From: Mycolicibacterium lacusdiani
Lineage (GTDB): Bacteria > Actinomycetota > Actinomycetes > Mycobacteriales > Mycobacteriaceae
Assembly: GCF_021916785.1 (NCBI RefSeq)
Contig: NZ_JAKCFC010000004.1
Span: 350,973-414,972 of the forward strand
Reading direction: 5' to 3'
Length of the DNA: 64,000 nt
The notes below the pieces were generated by a model. The model saw nothing but the letters and a program-made list of their open reading frames with translations, ran no database searches and was not told the origin of the DNA. The translations under genes were made by a program, and so were the position numbers. This document shows, one piece after another, positions 1-8,994 of the stretch. Position 1 is the first letter of the stretch. Every line of letters starts with the position of its first letter.

Positions 1-809
1 TGGCGGGAGCGCTGCTGCTCGGTGTCGGCCTGGGTGCGGTCCTCGCCTACATCAGTCTCGGCGGTGATCGGGGATGGCTGTCCTCGGGCATGGCAGTGCT
101 ACTCGTCGTCGGCGTCCTCGTGTTGAGCGGCTGGACGATTCACGTGCTGCGCGTCGAGGATCCCGTCATCGACGTCCGGGCACTCGCACGTCCGATCCTG
201 CTCGCGCTGATGACGCTGATCCTCGCCGCTGGTTCGTTTCGGAGCATGCTGCAACTCGTCGGCATCGTCGCCTACGTACCGTCAGAACTCGGCCTCGGCT
301 ACGGGCTGGGCGACGGCGAGGCGGTTGCCGCTCTGTTCGGCGCGGCGAACCTCGGCATCGCCGTCGGCGGTATCGGAGCCGGATGGCTCGCCGGCAGGAT
401 CGGCCCGGCGTGGCCACTGCTCGGCGGCATCGTCCTCGGGGCGGCCGCAACCTTCGCGATGATCGCTGGCATATCGGCGCCCCCGCTGGCCGTCGCGTGT
501 AGCGGCGTGCTCGGTATGGCCGCCGGCGCGATCGCGGCCTCCGGCTACAACCTCGCGACCAGCCTCGCAGAACCTGACCGGCAAGGCACGACAGCAGGTT
601 TGGTGTCGGTCGTCGTCGCGCTCGGCTCAGTCGTCTTCACGTTCCTAGGCGCCGAAGTGCTCAAGGCGTCTCGCGTTCCCGACGTCATCGCCGACGGGGC
701 CCCGGTCAGCACGGCGACCGGCGTGCACGTCTACATCGCGTTGGCGGGGCTGCTCTTCGTCCTAGCCGCTATTCCCGCGTTCGCCCTGGCTCGCAGTGCT
801 CGTCGCTGA
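1..809 (+). CDS. MFS transporter, C-terminal part (5' end outside window)
   Basis: The window opens inside this gene: an open frame runs from base 3 to a TGA at 807-809, about 268 residues, and no real start is visible. The protein is a chain of hydrophobic segments separated by short Arg/Gly loops, including a GWLAGRIGP loop typical of major facilitator superfamily carriers, and it ends in a hydrophobic helix followed by a short basic tail. It is therefore an inner-membrane secondary transporter. The substrate cannot be inferred from the visible half. The next gene follows after 57 bp on the same strand and is also a membrane exporter, so co-transcription is possible but unproven. Confidence 0.8.
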   Translation, partial: AGALLLGVGLGAVLAYISLGGDRGWLSSGMAVLLVVGVLVLSGWTIHVLRVEDPVIDVRALARPILLALMTLILAAGSFRSMLQLVGIVAYVPSELGLGYGLGDGEAVAALFGAANLGIAVGGIGAGWLAGRIGPAWPLLGGIVLGAAATFAMIAGISAPPLAVACSGVLGMAAGAIAASGYNLATSLAEPDRQGTTAGLVSVVVALGSVVFTFLGAEVLKASRVPDVIADGAPVSTATGVHVYIALAGLLFVLAAIPAFALARSARR

Positions 810-866
810 CGAATCGTGCGGCTCGAATGAAGCGGTCATCCGGTCTCGACCTGGCAGAGTGACGCC

Positions 867-2138
867 GTGTCTGAAGACGACGACGCCGTCCGCGCCCTCC
901 TGGCCTATCTGGGCGCCGCAATGGTGGCAACGGGGCAGCCGGTCAGCGACGTGGAGGATGATCTGACCCGGGTGGGCGCCAGGCTGGGCTACCCCGGGAT
1001 CCAGATCGCCGCATCGCCGACCGGGGTCATCTTGAACCTCGCCAGCGGCAGCGCGGCGACGTTCGAGTCGGTCCAGGGCGGCCTGCGTCTCGATCAGGCC
1101 GCCGAGGTTCGCAGGATCCGTCATCGCTTGTCGCAGTTGGACCTCTCGGTGCCTCAAGCCACCGAGGAACTGCTCGCTCTACGCCTCCGACCACCTCGAT
1201 ATCCGCAGTGGCTGGCCAACCTTGGCTGGATCGCGATCGCCACGGGAATCGCTCTCATCCTGCAGCCCGGCGGGGCCAATGTCGCGTTCGCAGCCGCGGG
1301 GGCCGTCGTGGTCGTCGCCCTCTTTCGACTGGGGCAGCGGTTCGCCCTCATCGCGACGCTGCTACCGACGCTTGCGGCCTTCCTTCTGGCGTGCGGGGTC
1401 TTCGCCGCCGCCAACGCCGACTGGTTGGATGGACCCCTGCGCACCCTGTTGCCGCCGCTGGCCGTGTTGTTGCCCGGCGCGTTGATCGTCACGGCGATGT
1501 CGGAGCTGGCAGCGGGTGACATGGTGGCCGGAGCGTCGCGGCTGACGTTCGGGCTGGTCCAGTTGCTCCTGTTCACCCTCGGCATCGTCGCGGCCAGCCA
1601 CGTGATCGCGCTTCCGACATCGGAATTGGCCAATCTCCGCGTCGACACACTTGGGTGGTGGGCCGCGCCGCTGGGGTTGATTCTCATCAGCATCGGAATC
1701 GGCGTCTTGGAGAGCCCGCCGGTGCGACTGTTGCCCTGGATCACCGTCGTATTGAGCTGCGCATTTGCCGCCCAGAGTCTCGGACAACACGTCAGTGGTG
1801 CGGTGCTCGGCAGTTTCCTGGGCGCTGTCAGTGCCAGCCTGGGTTCGTCACTCGTCGAGGCAGTGCGTCCGAACCTCCCGCGGCTGGTGGTCTTTCTGCC
1901 GGCATTCTGGCTGCTCGTCCCAGGCAGCCTCGGTCTGCTCTCCACAACCGCCCTGGTCACCAATCCCGTAGGTGGCGGGGAGAATGCGTTGGAGGTGGCG
2001 ACGGTGGTGTGTGCGATCGCGGCTGAACTCCTGGTCGGAGAAGCCGTCGCCCGGTCGTTCGGCGGTGCCCTGCGCAGCCTGCGGCGTGGCTACCCGTTGC
2101 GCAGCCGCGGTCGGCAGGGCCGAAGCCTCCTACGCTGA
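867..2138 (+). CDS. thrE: ThrE-type threonine/serine exporter family protein
   Basis: The 423-residue protein has the two-part layout of the ThrE (DUF1212) family: a soluble N-terminal domain of about 115 residues, containing the family-like stretch LLAYLGAAMVATGQPVSDVEDDL, then about ten transmembrane helices from residue 120 to 405 and a basic C-terminus. Family members such as Corynebacterium ThrE export L-threonine and L-serine by proton antiport across the plasma membrane. Length is normal for a single-chain ThrE. The start is GTG at 867, with no strong ribosome site in front of it. The role here is inferred from the family only. The downstream neighbour is convergent, 25 bp away. Confidence 0.8.
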   Translation: MSEDDDAVRALLAYLGAAMVATGQPVSDVEDDLTRVGARLGYPGIQIAASPTGVILNLASGSAATFESVQGGLRLDQAAEVRRIRHRLSQLDLSVPQATEELLALRLRPPRYPQWLANLGWIAIATGIALILQPGGANVAFAAAGAVVVVALFRLGQRFALIATLLPTLAAFLLACGVFAAANADWLDGPLRTLLPPLAVLLPGALIVTAMSELAAGDMVAGASRLTFGLVQLLLFTLGIVAASHVIALPTSELANLRVDTLGWWAAPLGLILISIGIGVLESPPVRLLPWITVVLSCAFAAQSLGQHVSGAVLGSFLGAVSASLGSSLVEAVRPNLPRLVVFLPAFWLLVPGSLGLLSTTALVTNPVGGGENALEVATVVCAIAAELLVGEAVARSFGGALRSLRRGYPLRSRGRQGRSLLR

Positions 2139-2163
2139 GACACCAGCTTCGCCGAACGCCGTA

Positions 2164-2859
2164 TCAGTAGTCGATGGCCGCAGCGTGGAGCGCGCCGCTG
2201 GCCCTGCGAGCGGCCGACTCGCCGAGTTGGTCTGGTACGTGCATGGTCAGCGCGAGGCGGGTTCCCTTCACGGCGCAGGCGAACTGCCTCCCGATGGCCA
2301 CCGAGCGCGATTCGTAGACGCGTCGCGGACGGGCTGGCCGCAGAGCGAGGGTGGCCCGCACGTCGTCGTCGCCGAGCCCGAGGTGGCCGGCTGCCGACCG
2401 GATCATCTGGGTTGCCTCTGCCAATGGCATCGACGCCAGAATGGCGGCAGCTCCGGCGCAGTCGGCTGCGCTCGCGCGCTGACCTGGTCGCGGCGTCAAC
2501 GGCAGCGGCTGCCTGCCCGGGTGGACGTCGACGAAGATCGCCCGGTCACCGAAGAGGTGAATCAGCGAGACCGTGTGCCCATCGAGTTCTGTCGTAGCGC
2601 AAGCCCGAAACACGCGATGCACGACACCGGCGGGATCAGAGAGGCTGAGCCACCGACCTCCCGCTCGCAGAACACCGTTCGCACCCCGCACGACGAATCC
2701 GACGTCCTGCAAGGTGTCAAGCAGGTCGGCGATCGAACTCTTGGGCAGTCCGACCCGCGCGCTCAATTCGGCCGGGGTGTTGGCGGTGCCCGACGAGACG
2801 GCGTCGAGGATCTTCGCGCCGCGATGAACCGCTGGACTGCGAGGCGCGTCTATCCCCAT
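2164..2859 (-). CDS. IclR-family transcriptional regulator
   Basis: This 231-residue protein starts with an IclR-type winged helix (about residues 10-70: RGAKILDAVSSG...TPAELSARVGLPKSSIADLLDTL) followed by a reduced effector domain of about 150 residues. The ATG at 2859 lies inside the 3' end of the upstream regulator gene, which stops at 2850, giving a 10-bp overlap and implying one transcript with coupled translation. The longer frame upstream of this ATG is only a shadow of that neighbour. IclR proteins usually regulate catabolic operons as dimers. Here the pair of regulators sits opposite a sugar/polyol ABC importer, which is the likely target. The effector is unknown. Confidence 0.75.
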   Translation of the reverse strand: MGIDAPRSPAVHRGAKILDAVSSGTANTPAELSARVGLPKSSIADLLDTLQDVGFVVRGANGVLRAGGRWLSLSDPAGVVHRVFRACATTELDGHTVSLIHLFGDRAIFVDVHPGRQPLPLTPRPGQRASAADCAGAAAILASMPLAEATQMIRSAAGHLGLGDDDVRATLALRPARPRRVYESRSVAIGRQFACAVKGTRLALTMHVPDQLGESAARRASGALHAAAIDY

Positions 2860-3974
2860 GGCTGATAGTCCGTTGCGTTGTCCGCATCGATCAGTCGTGG
2901 CGCGAGGTAGACGGACGTCCGAGGTATCCGTGCACCTCGGTGGAGGGCCGTGCCGATTTCCATTGCCGCTTGCACCAGGGCTTTCGGATCCTGTGTTGCC
3001 GTGGCGACGATCGGCCCACCACTCCGGATCTCTTCGACTGCGCCTCTTGCGCCGTCGACACCGACGATGGGCAGGAAGAGTCCTCTGCTCCGCAGTACTC
3101 GCGAAATGCCGATGGCGATCTGGTCGTTGCTCGCAAAGAAGCCGTCGACCTCGGGATGGCTCTCGAGGACTTCCTCGGCGGCGCGCTGTCCCGAAGGCGC
3201 GTTCAGTTCGCCATAGCTGGTAGCGACGACCTCGACATCGGGGTGCCGGGACATGGCGGCGAGGCAGCCGGCGATGCGGTCCGAATTGGCGGTGATCGGT
3301 ATCCCGCCCACTACGGCAACGCGTCCGCGTCCGCCGAGCGCACGTGCCAGTGCACCCCCCGCCAGCGAGCCGGCCTTCGTGTTGTCCGTCGCCACCACGG
3401 CATCGGCTCCGCTGACGGCAGAGCCGATGGCCACCACCGGAATCCGCGCCGCGCGCGCACGGTCGCATGCCTCTTCCAGGCCTTCGGTCGCAACGGGTTC
3501 GATGAGGATCAAATCCATTGCCCGATCCACGAACTCGCATACCCGACGAGACTGCTCGAGAGTGTCTTCGCCAGCGGTGTGGACGTGTAGCCGCGCCTCG
3601 AGGCGCGTTGCTTCGTCACGCAGCGCACCTATCTCGGCGAGGAAGAAGCTCTCGTCGAGTGGGTAACTGAAGCCGATGTCGTGAATCGGCCACGACTGCG
3701 CCCTTGCGGTCGAGCCGAACTCGTAGACGCGCGGCCCCAGCGTGTACGTGCCGTCCACACCTCGGGCGAGCAGGTTCTCACTGGTGAGCGCGTGGCAGAT
3801 CCGCATCACGCTGCTCTTCGGAAAGCCGGTCGCCTCTGCGAGTTCGGCGAGGGCCATCGGGCGTTCGGCGTCGCAGATGCCCTGCAAGATGCTCGCCGCA
3901 CGCGTCAACGCCGGGACGCGTCCGCGGGTGACGGGAGGAAGGGCGTGTTCCGCCCCGACCGCAGGGTCGGTCAT
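2850..3974 (-). CDS. IclR-HTH fused to a periplasmic-binding-protein-like sensor domain
   Basis: Residues about 20-85 form an IclR-type winged helix (LTRAASILQGICDAERPMALAELAEATGFPKSSVMRICHALT). The rest, about 97-372, is not an IclR effector domain but an RbsB/LacI-like type I periplasmic-binding fold: two alpha/beta lobes with segments such as DLILIEP, ARIPVVAIGS, VVATDNTKAG, DGFFASNDQIAIGISR and IVGVDGARGA. No signal peptide or lipobox is present, so the sensor is cytoplasmic, as in LacI repressors. Known LacI/GalR proteins pair this fold with a LacI helix-turn-helix; the IclR pairing is unusual. Start ATG at 3974. It is divergent from the ABC importer whose lipoprotein carries the same fold, so it probably senses the imported compound and controls that operon (inference). 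Confidence 0.8.
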   Translation of the reverse strand: MTDPAVGAEHALPPVTRGRVPALTRAASILQGICDAERPMALAELAEATGFPKSSVMRICHALTSENLLARGVDGTYTLGPRVYEFGSTARAQSWPIHDIGFSYPLDESFFLAEIGALRDEATRLEARLHVHTAGEDTLEQSRRVCEFVDRAMDLILIEPVATEGLEEACDRARAARIPVVAIGSAVSGADAVVATDNTKAGSLAGGALARALGGRGRVAVVGGIPITANSDRIAGCLAAMSRHPDVEVVATSYGELNAPSGQRAAEEVLESHPEVDGFFASNDQIAIGISRVLRSRGLFLPIVGVDGARGAVEEIRSGGPIVATATQDPKALVQAAMEIGTALHRGARIPRTSVYLAPRLIDADNATDYQPWG

Positions 3975-4290
3975 CGAGTCACCTTAACCGACGTGCCGAG
4001 GCCGACGCCTGCGAACTCGTCGCCGAATCCGCCTTCGTCGCTGCGCATTCGAATACGGACGTGGTGTGGTGCGGGGGGCCCCAACGACCTCTGAGGGCAA
4101 GACCGGGACTTGTTGACAAGGTCACAGCGCGCTGCTTAATGTGTGTTTCATCACTCGGCGGTTGGTTCGACATATGAAACGGACCAGCCAGATGCCACTT
4201 GCCTGGGGCTCCCATGCAGGTGTGCGTGGTCGGCGTCGACATGGTGCTGATCCGCGGTTCGAAGCCCATGTCGTCGAAGGAGATACCGTG
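3975..4290. promoter_or_regulatory. Divergent control region between IclR-type regulators and ABC importer
   Basis: This 316-bp gap is the only stretch of about 300 bp without a gene. Reading rightwards, TTGACA at 4113-4118 and CTTAAT at 4135-4140 are separated by 16 bp and make a good housekeeping-type promoter. Immediately downstream lies the inverted repeat GTTTCAT (4145-4151) / ATGAAAC (4174-4180), perfect over 7 bp with a 22-bp gap, well placed for a repressor. An AAGGAG ribosome site at 4277-4282 precedes the lipoprotein gene. A leader of roughly 140 bp is implied; no riboswitch-like fold was recognised in it. Confidence 0.6.
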
Positions 4291-5337
4291 GTGACTTCCC
4301 AGCGTGTCGTCGGTGCGATCAGCGTGGTTCTCGCCCTCACCATGGTCACGGGCGGGTGTACCAAGAAGGACTCGGCCGCACCCGCTTCCTCCGGCGACAG
4401 CAGCGCAGCACAGGACTCGGGCGGTGCCGTGAAGGTCGCCTTCGTGCCGAAGCTGCAGGGATCGCCCTACTTCGAGGCCATGGACACCGGCGCCAAGCAA
4501 GCGGCGACCGAACTCGGCGACGTCGAGTGGCTCTACCAGGGGCCGACGTCGGCAGATGCTGCCGCTCAGGCGCAGGTCGTCCGTTCCTTCATCCAGCAGA
4601 AGGTGGACGTACTGGTCGTCGCGCCGAACGACCCCGACTCGATGGCGCCGTTGATGAAGCAGGCGCAGGACGCCGGCATCAAGGTGATGACCGCCGACAC
4701 CGACGCGCCCAACTCGGTCCGTGAGGCGTTCATCAACCAGGCCACCGCCGAGGGGATCGGCAACACCACTGCGGAGACGCTCATGAAGGCGATGGGCGGA
4801 AAGGGCAAGTGGGCCATCGTGTCCTGCGGAGAGACGGCCGAGAACCTGAACTCCTGGATCGCGGCGGAGAAGGCCTACGTGTCGGCCAAGTACCCGGAGG
4901 CCGAACTCGTCGACGTCGTGTACTCGGGTGAAGATCAGGCCAAGGGCACGCAGATGGCCACCGACCTGATGAGCGCCCACCCGGATCTGACGGGTCTGCT
5001 CGGTCAGTGCACGACCTCGGCGGTCGGCGTCGCCCAAGCCGTGAAGGACGCGGGCAAGATCGGGCAGGTGTTCTCCGTCGGGATCGGCACGCCGAAGTCG
5101 ATGAAGCCCTACCTCGAAGACGGCTCCTCATCGGGGTCGATCCTCTGGAACGTGCAGAATCTGGGATACCTCACGGCGTGGGCCGGACAGCAGATCGCGC
5201 AGGGCAAGCCGTTCGAGGCCACCAACGAGGTCAGCGATGCGATGCCCGACGTCAAGTGGGACGAGGCGAGCAAGACGCTGGTCCTCGGTGACCCGCTGTT
5301 GATCACCACCGAGAACGTCGACCAGTTCGATTACTGA
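4291..5337 (+). CDS. Sugar/polyol ABC transporter substrate-binding lipoprotein
   Basis: The protein of about 348 residues begins with a lipoprotein signal (hydrophobic VVGAISVVLALTMV followed by TGGC, the lipobox cysteine), then an Ala/Ser-rich tether and a type I periplasmic-binding fold (VKVAFVPKLQGSPYFEAMDTGAKQAA...). The VAFVPKLxGxxYF start and GPTSADAAAQAQ segment resemble LsrB/RhaS-type binding proteins. It would capture substrate outside the membrane and deliver it to the two permeases encoded downstream. Two GTG codons, 4288 and 4291, are possible starts; 4291 has better spacing (8 nt) to AAGGAG. The surrounding enzymes favour a C4 polyol or related substrate, as in the mycobacterial threitol/erythritol loci, but the ligand cannot be read from sequence. 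Confidence 0.85.
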   Translation: MTSQRVVGAISVVLALTMVTGGCTKKDSAAPASSGDSSAAQDSGGAVKVAFVPKLQGSPYFEAMDTGAKQAATELGDVEWLYQGPTSADAAAQAQVVRSFIQQKVDVLVVAPNDPDSMAPLMKQAQDAGIKVMTADTDAPNSVREAFINQATAEGIGNTTAETLMKAMGGKGKWAIVSCGETAENLNSWIAAEKAYVSAKYPEAELVDVVYSGEDQAKGTQMATDLMSAHPDLTGLLGQCTTSAVGVAQAVKDAGKIGQVFSVGIGTPKSMKPYLEDGSSSGSILWNVQNLGYLTAWAGQQIAQGKPFEATNEVSDAMPDVKWDEASKTLVLGDPLLITTENVDQFDY

Positions 5338-5369
5338 CCACCGGGGATCCCTCGTTCAGTGAGGTCGTC

Positions 5370-6878
5370 ATGTCACAACCGAGGCTGACGCTGCGCGGAC
5401 TGGTCAAGAGCTACGGTGCGGTCAAGGCCATCCGGCACGCCGACTTCGAAGTCCGGTCCGGCGAGGTGCACGCGCTGGTGGGAGAGAACGGCGCGGGCAA
5501 GTCGACGCTGATCAGGATCATCTCGGGCGCCACGACGCCGGACTCGGGCACGATCACTCATGACGATGTGCCAGTGACGATTTCGTCGACCGTCGATGCG
5601 ATCGCGCTGGGCATCGCCACGGTGTACCAGGAACCGCAACTCTTCGCGGAACTGACCGTGGCCGAGAACGTCTTCATGGGCCGCGAGATCGTCAAGGGCG
5701 GCCGCGTCGACTGGGCTGCCCAGAACGAACGGGTCGCCGGCCTGTTGAAGGCTCTCGATCTGCCTGCGAAGCTGACGACTGCGACTGTCGGTGACCTCCC
5801 CGTCGCCACTCAGCAGCAGGTGTCGATCGCCAAGGCGCTGGCGGGCGAGGCCCGTGTGCTCATCCTCGACGAGCCGTCGGCCATTCTGACCGACGCCGAG
5901 ATCGACGTCTTGTTCGGGATCATCCGGCGCCTCGCCGACGACGGTGTGTCGATCGTGTACATCTCCCATCGGCTGGACGAGGTCGTCAAGATCGCCGATC
6001 GGGTCACGGTCATGCGCGACGGGAGCACCATCGGCACCTACGCGATGACGGACATGACGGTGCGACGAATGGCCGAACTGATGGTGGGCGAGGCACTTTC
6101 GGAACACTCCGGGCCCCGCTCGACCGCACCGGGAGACGTGGTGCTCGAGCTGAAGTCACTGGCCCGCGCCGGATCGTTCCACGACGTGAGTCTCCAGCTG
6201 CGAGCCGGCGAAATCCTCGGGCTGTACGGTCTCGTGGGCTCCGGTGTGGCGGAGATCGCCGAGTGCATCCATGGACTGGCGAAGACCAGCGGTGGCGAGA
6301 TCGTCGTCGAGGGCCGCGCGGTCGCTCCGCGATCACCGCGCGAGGCCGCCGACGCGGGTATCGCGCTACTGCCCGCCAACCGCAAGACCGAAGGGATGTT
6401 CTCCTTCCAGTCCATCGCCTTCAACGTGTCGATCGGCCACCTCCGCCGGTTGTCGCTCGGCAGGGCCTTCGTCGACCGACGCAAGGAACGCACGGTGGTC
6501 AAGGACCTCATGAAGCGATTGGCGGTGCGCGCGACCGACGAGAACCAGTCGGTCGGAAACCTATCCGGAGGAAATGCGCAAAAGGTGATGCTTGCAAGGC
6601 AACTCGTCGAACGGCCGACGCTCCTGCTGCTCGCCGAACCCACCCAAGGCGTAGACATCGGGGCCAAGGAGGAGATCCACCGGATCATCGCCGACCTCGC
6701 CGACAACGGCACGGCGGTGCTGGTCGCCACCTCCGACCTGCAGGAGGCGCAACGCATCACCGATCGGCTGCTCGTCGTCCGGGCGGGCACCATCGCCGCC
6801 GAGTTCGGACCCGACGCCCGACAGGCCGACATCCTGGCCGCGGCGGCCGGTGACCGCGAGGGATCGGCGACCGCATGA
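5370..6878 (+). CDS. Sugar ABC transporter ATPase, tandem domains (RbsA/LsrA type)
   Basis: The 502-residue protein carries two ABC ATPase domains in one chain. Domain 1 has a Walker A GENGAGKST (about 38-46), a divergent signature near ATQQQVSIAKAL and Walker B RVLILDEPSA. Domain 2 has a degenerate Walker A (GLVGSGVAEIAE) but an intact signature LSGGNAQKV and Walker B LLLLAEPTQG. This one-active, one-degenerate layout is typical of RbsA/MglA/LsrA. It energises import through the two downstream permeases. The gene begins 32 bp after the lipoprotein gene and overlaps the next gene by 4 bp (ATGA), so the operon is translationally coupled. Confidence 0.9.
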   Translation: MSQPRLTLRGLVKSYGAVKAIRHADFEVRSGEVHALVGENGAGKSTLIRIISGATTPDSGTITHDDVPVTISSTVDAIALGIATVYQEPQLFAELTVAENVFMGREIVKGGRVDWAAQNERVAGLLKALDLPAKLTTATVGDLPVATQQQVSIAKALAGEARVLILDEPSAILTDAEIDVLFGIIRRLADDGVSIVYISHRLDEVVKIADRVTVMRDGSTIGTYAMTDMTVRRMAELMVGEALSEHSGPRSTAPGDVVLELKSLARAGSFHDVSLQLRAGEILGLYGLVGSGVAEIAECIHGLAKTSGGEIVVEGRAVAPRSPREAADAGIALLPANRKTEGMFSFQSIAFNVSIGHLRRLSLGRAFVDRRKERTVVKDLMKRLAVRATDENQSVGNLSGGNAQKVMLARQLVERPTLLLLAEPTQGVDIGAKEEIHRIIADLADNGTAVLVATSDLQEAQRITDRLLVVRAGTIAAEFGPDARQADILAAAAGDREGSATA

Positions 6879-7879
6879 GCGTCACCACCGACGCCAAGCC
6901 GGCGCGCGCTCGCGAACGGGTACTGCCCCCTCCGGTCACACCGGCCGAGATCGTCCTCGTCGCCGTGCTGGTCGTGCTCTGGATCGGACTGGCGGCGGCG
7001 ACGCCCGCGTTCCTCAGCGCGGGCTCGATCATCCCGCTACTCGTCGAGGTAGCGCCGGTCGCATTGATCGGCATCGGCATGACGTTCGTCATCATCACCG
7101 GGGGCATCGACGTCTCGGTGGGCGGCGCGATCATGGTGTGCTCGGTCGTCACCGCCAAGTTGATGCGAGATCAAGCGCTACCCGCGTGGGCTTGCCTCGC
7201 CGTGGCGCTCGCGACCGGTGCGGTGCTCGGACTCGTCAACGGTGCGTTGATCGCCTACGGACGCGTGCACGCCATCATCATCACCTTCGGCACGTGGAAC
7301 GTCTTTCTCTTCGTGGGTCTGCAGATCTTCAATTCGCAACCGGTGAGCGGAATGCCGAACACCCTGGCCTGGTTCGGTCGCGGCGTCGAAGGTCGCACGC
7401 TGTCGGTGCCGCACAGCTTCGTCATCATGGTGGTCCTCGCCGCCGTCGCATGGTGGTACTTGCGCCACACGGCAGGCGGGCGCCACTTCTTCGCCGTGGG
7501 CGGAGATCCGGTCGCCGCCAGGCTCGCCGGAATCAGGGTGCAGCGCCGCATCCTGATCGCCTACGTGGTCACCGGACTGCTCGTGGGGCTGGCGTCGATC
7601 TTCACCCTCGCGAAGGGCACGTCCAGCCTGGATCAGTCCGTCGGGTCCGGTCAGGAACTCGCCGTGATCGCTGCCGTGGTCATCGGCGGAACCTCGATCA
7701 TGGGTGGGCGCGGGTCGGTGCTGGGCACGGTACTCGGGGCGCTCCTCGTGCAGACCGTGAAGTCAGGGGTCACGCAGCTGGGGTGGCCATCGCAGCTGTC
7801 GGATCTGTTCGTCGGGATCTTCATCGTCGTAGCCGTGGGTACGGATCTCCTCCGGCGTCGTGCCAGGAGGAACCCGTGA
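6875..7879 (+). CDS. Sugar ABC transporter permease 1 (RbsC-like)
   Basis: This 334-residue integral membrane protein has about ten hydrophobic segments and the family hallmarks GGIDVSVGG (about residue 75), GGDPVAARLAGIRV and the C-terminal GGTSIMGGRGSVLGTVLGALL. It belongs to the BPD_transp_2 / RbsC permease family. It overlaps the ATPase gene by ATGA and the next permease gene by GTGA. Two non-identical permeases with one tandem ATPase is the organisation of Lsr and Rha importers, in contrast to the ribose system, which uses one. It probably forms a heterodimeric channel with permease 2. Confidence 0.9.
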   Translation: MSVTTDAKPARARERVLPPPVTPAEIVLVAVLVVLWIGLAAATPAFLSAGSIIPLLVEVAPVALIGIGMTFVIITGGIDVSVGGAIMVCSVVTAKLMRDQALPAWACLAVALATGAVLGLVNGALIAYGRVHAIIITFGTWNVFLFVGLQIFNSQPVSGMPNTLAWFGRGVEGRTLSVPHSFVIMVVLAAVAWWYLRHTAGGRHFFAVGGDPVAARLAGIRVQRRILIAYVVTGLLVGLASIFTLAKGTSSLDQSVGSGQELAVIAAVVIGGTSIMGGRGSVLGTVLGALLVQTVKSGVTQLGWPSQLSDLFVGIFIVVAVGTDLLRRRARRNP

Positions 7880-8958
7880 GCGTCGAGAGTCCTGCGCCCG
7901 CGGCGCAGAGGTCGGCCGCACGCCGCCGAATCGACCGCATCGCCGAGGCAGTGCTGACCCAGCGGATCGTGCTGCTCGGAGTCCTGATCGTCATCGTCGT
8001 CGGTTGGCTGATGTTCCTGAGCGCCAACGGGTACCTGAACGGCGACTACGACTTCGACTACATGTCCGCCACCCTGATCGACGCGGTTCCGTTGGCACTG
8101 TTGGCATTCGCCCAACTCGTCGTCATCGTGTCGGGTCGCGGCGGCATCGACCTGTCAGTCGGTGCCATGGTCTCGTTGGTGGGGATGATCTTCGGATTCG
8201 CCTACGGCAAGTGGGGCTGGCCACTGCTCGCCGCCGTGGTGCTCGCCGTCGTCGTGGGTGCGGTGCTCGGTGCCATCAACGGATTCCTCGTCGCCCGCAT
8301 CGGCTTTCCCGCCCTCATCGCCACCTTGGCGACCTACTACGCCTATCGGTCGATCGCGCTCGTCATCAACGACCAGAAGCCCATCAACAGCACCGAGATT
8401 CAGGATCTCTATCCGCTCACCGGCTCGATACGCGTACCCATCATCGGTGACTACATCCCCGACGTCCCACTGGGCGTGTTCACCTTCTTCCTGCCCGTGG
8501 TCGTCGTCCTGTGGCTCGCGCTCGAGCGTGGCACCTTCGGCCGCAGGCTGTACGCCGTCGGCACCAATGACGTCGCAGCGCGGTGGGCCGGTGTCGACGT
8601 CCCGGGCACGCGGATGCGGGCATACGTGCTCTCCGGCATCCTGTCGGGACTGGTAGCGGTGTACATCACGGCGGAGTTCGCCTCGGCCCGCCCCGACGCC
8701 GGCACCGCAGGCAACGGCCTTGCGCTGCCGGCGATCACGATCGCCGTACTGGGTGGAGTCGCGATCACCGGCGGTGTCGGACGACTGGCGGGGGTGCTGC
8801 TGGCCACGTTGCTGATCGTGTGGCTCAACGCCGGCATCATCCTGTACTTCGAGGGCAACACCGGTACGCAGTTCCAACTGCTGGCCCTGGGTGTGGTGCT
8901 CGTCCTGTCCGCACTCCTCAACGGCTTCACCACGCGAAGATTCAGCGGCAGCGACTGA
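7876..8958 (+). CDS. Sugar ABC transporter permease 2 (RbsC-like)
   Basis: The GTG at 7876 overlaps the stop of permease 1 (GTGA) and is preceded by a strong AGGAGG site at 7865-7870, which fixes the start and gives 360 residues. A basic N-terminus of about 35 residues precedes roughly ten membrane segments. Family marks are GRGGIDLSVGAMVSL, GTNDVAARWAGVDV and GGVAITGGVGRLAGV. It is a paralogue rather than a duplicate of permease 1 and should complete the membrane channel of the importer. The next gene, an SDR dehydrogenase, follows after 36 bp and is likely the last gene of the unit. Confidence 0.9.
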   Translation: MSVESPAPAAQRSAARRRIDRIAEAVLTQRIVLLGVLIVIVVGWLMFLSANGYLNGDYDFDYMSATLIDAVPLALLAFAQLVVIVSGRGGIDLSVGAMVSLVGMIFGFAYGKWGWPLLAAVVLAVVVGAVLGAINGFLVARIGFPALIATLATYYAYRSIALVINDQKPINSTEIQDLYPLTGSIRVPIIGDYIPDVPLGVFTFFLPVVVVLWLALERGTFGRRLYAVGTNDVAARWAGVDVPGTRMRAYVLSGILSGLVAVYITAEFASARPDAGTAGNGLALPAITIAVLGGVAITGGVGRLAGVLLATLLIVWLNAGIILYFEGNTGTQFQLLALGVVLVLSALLNGFTTRRFSGSD

Positions 8959-8994
8959 TTCGGCGCCTCCCGCCCACGAAACGAAGGAAACATC

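Noticed and set aside
4291..8958. An autoinducer-2 (Lsr) uptake system
   Set aside because: The four-gene layout and binding protein resemble LsrACDB, but no LsrK, LsrF or LsrG-like gene is present, and the neighbours are polyol enzymes.
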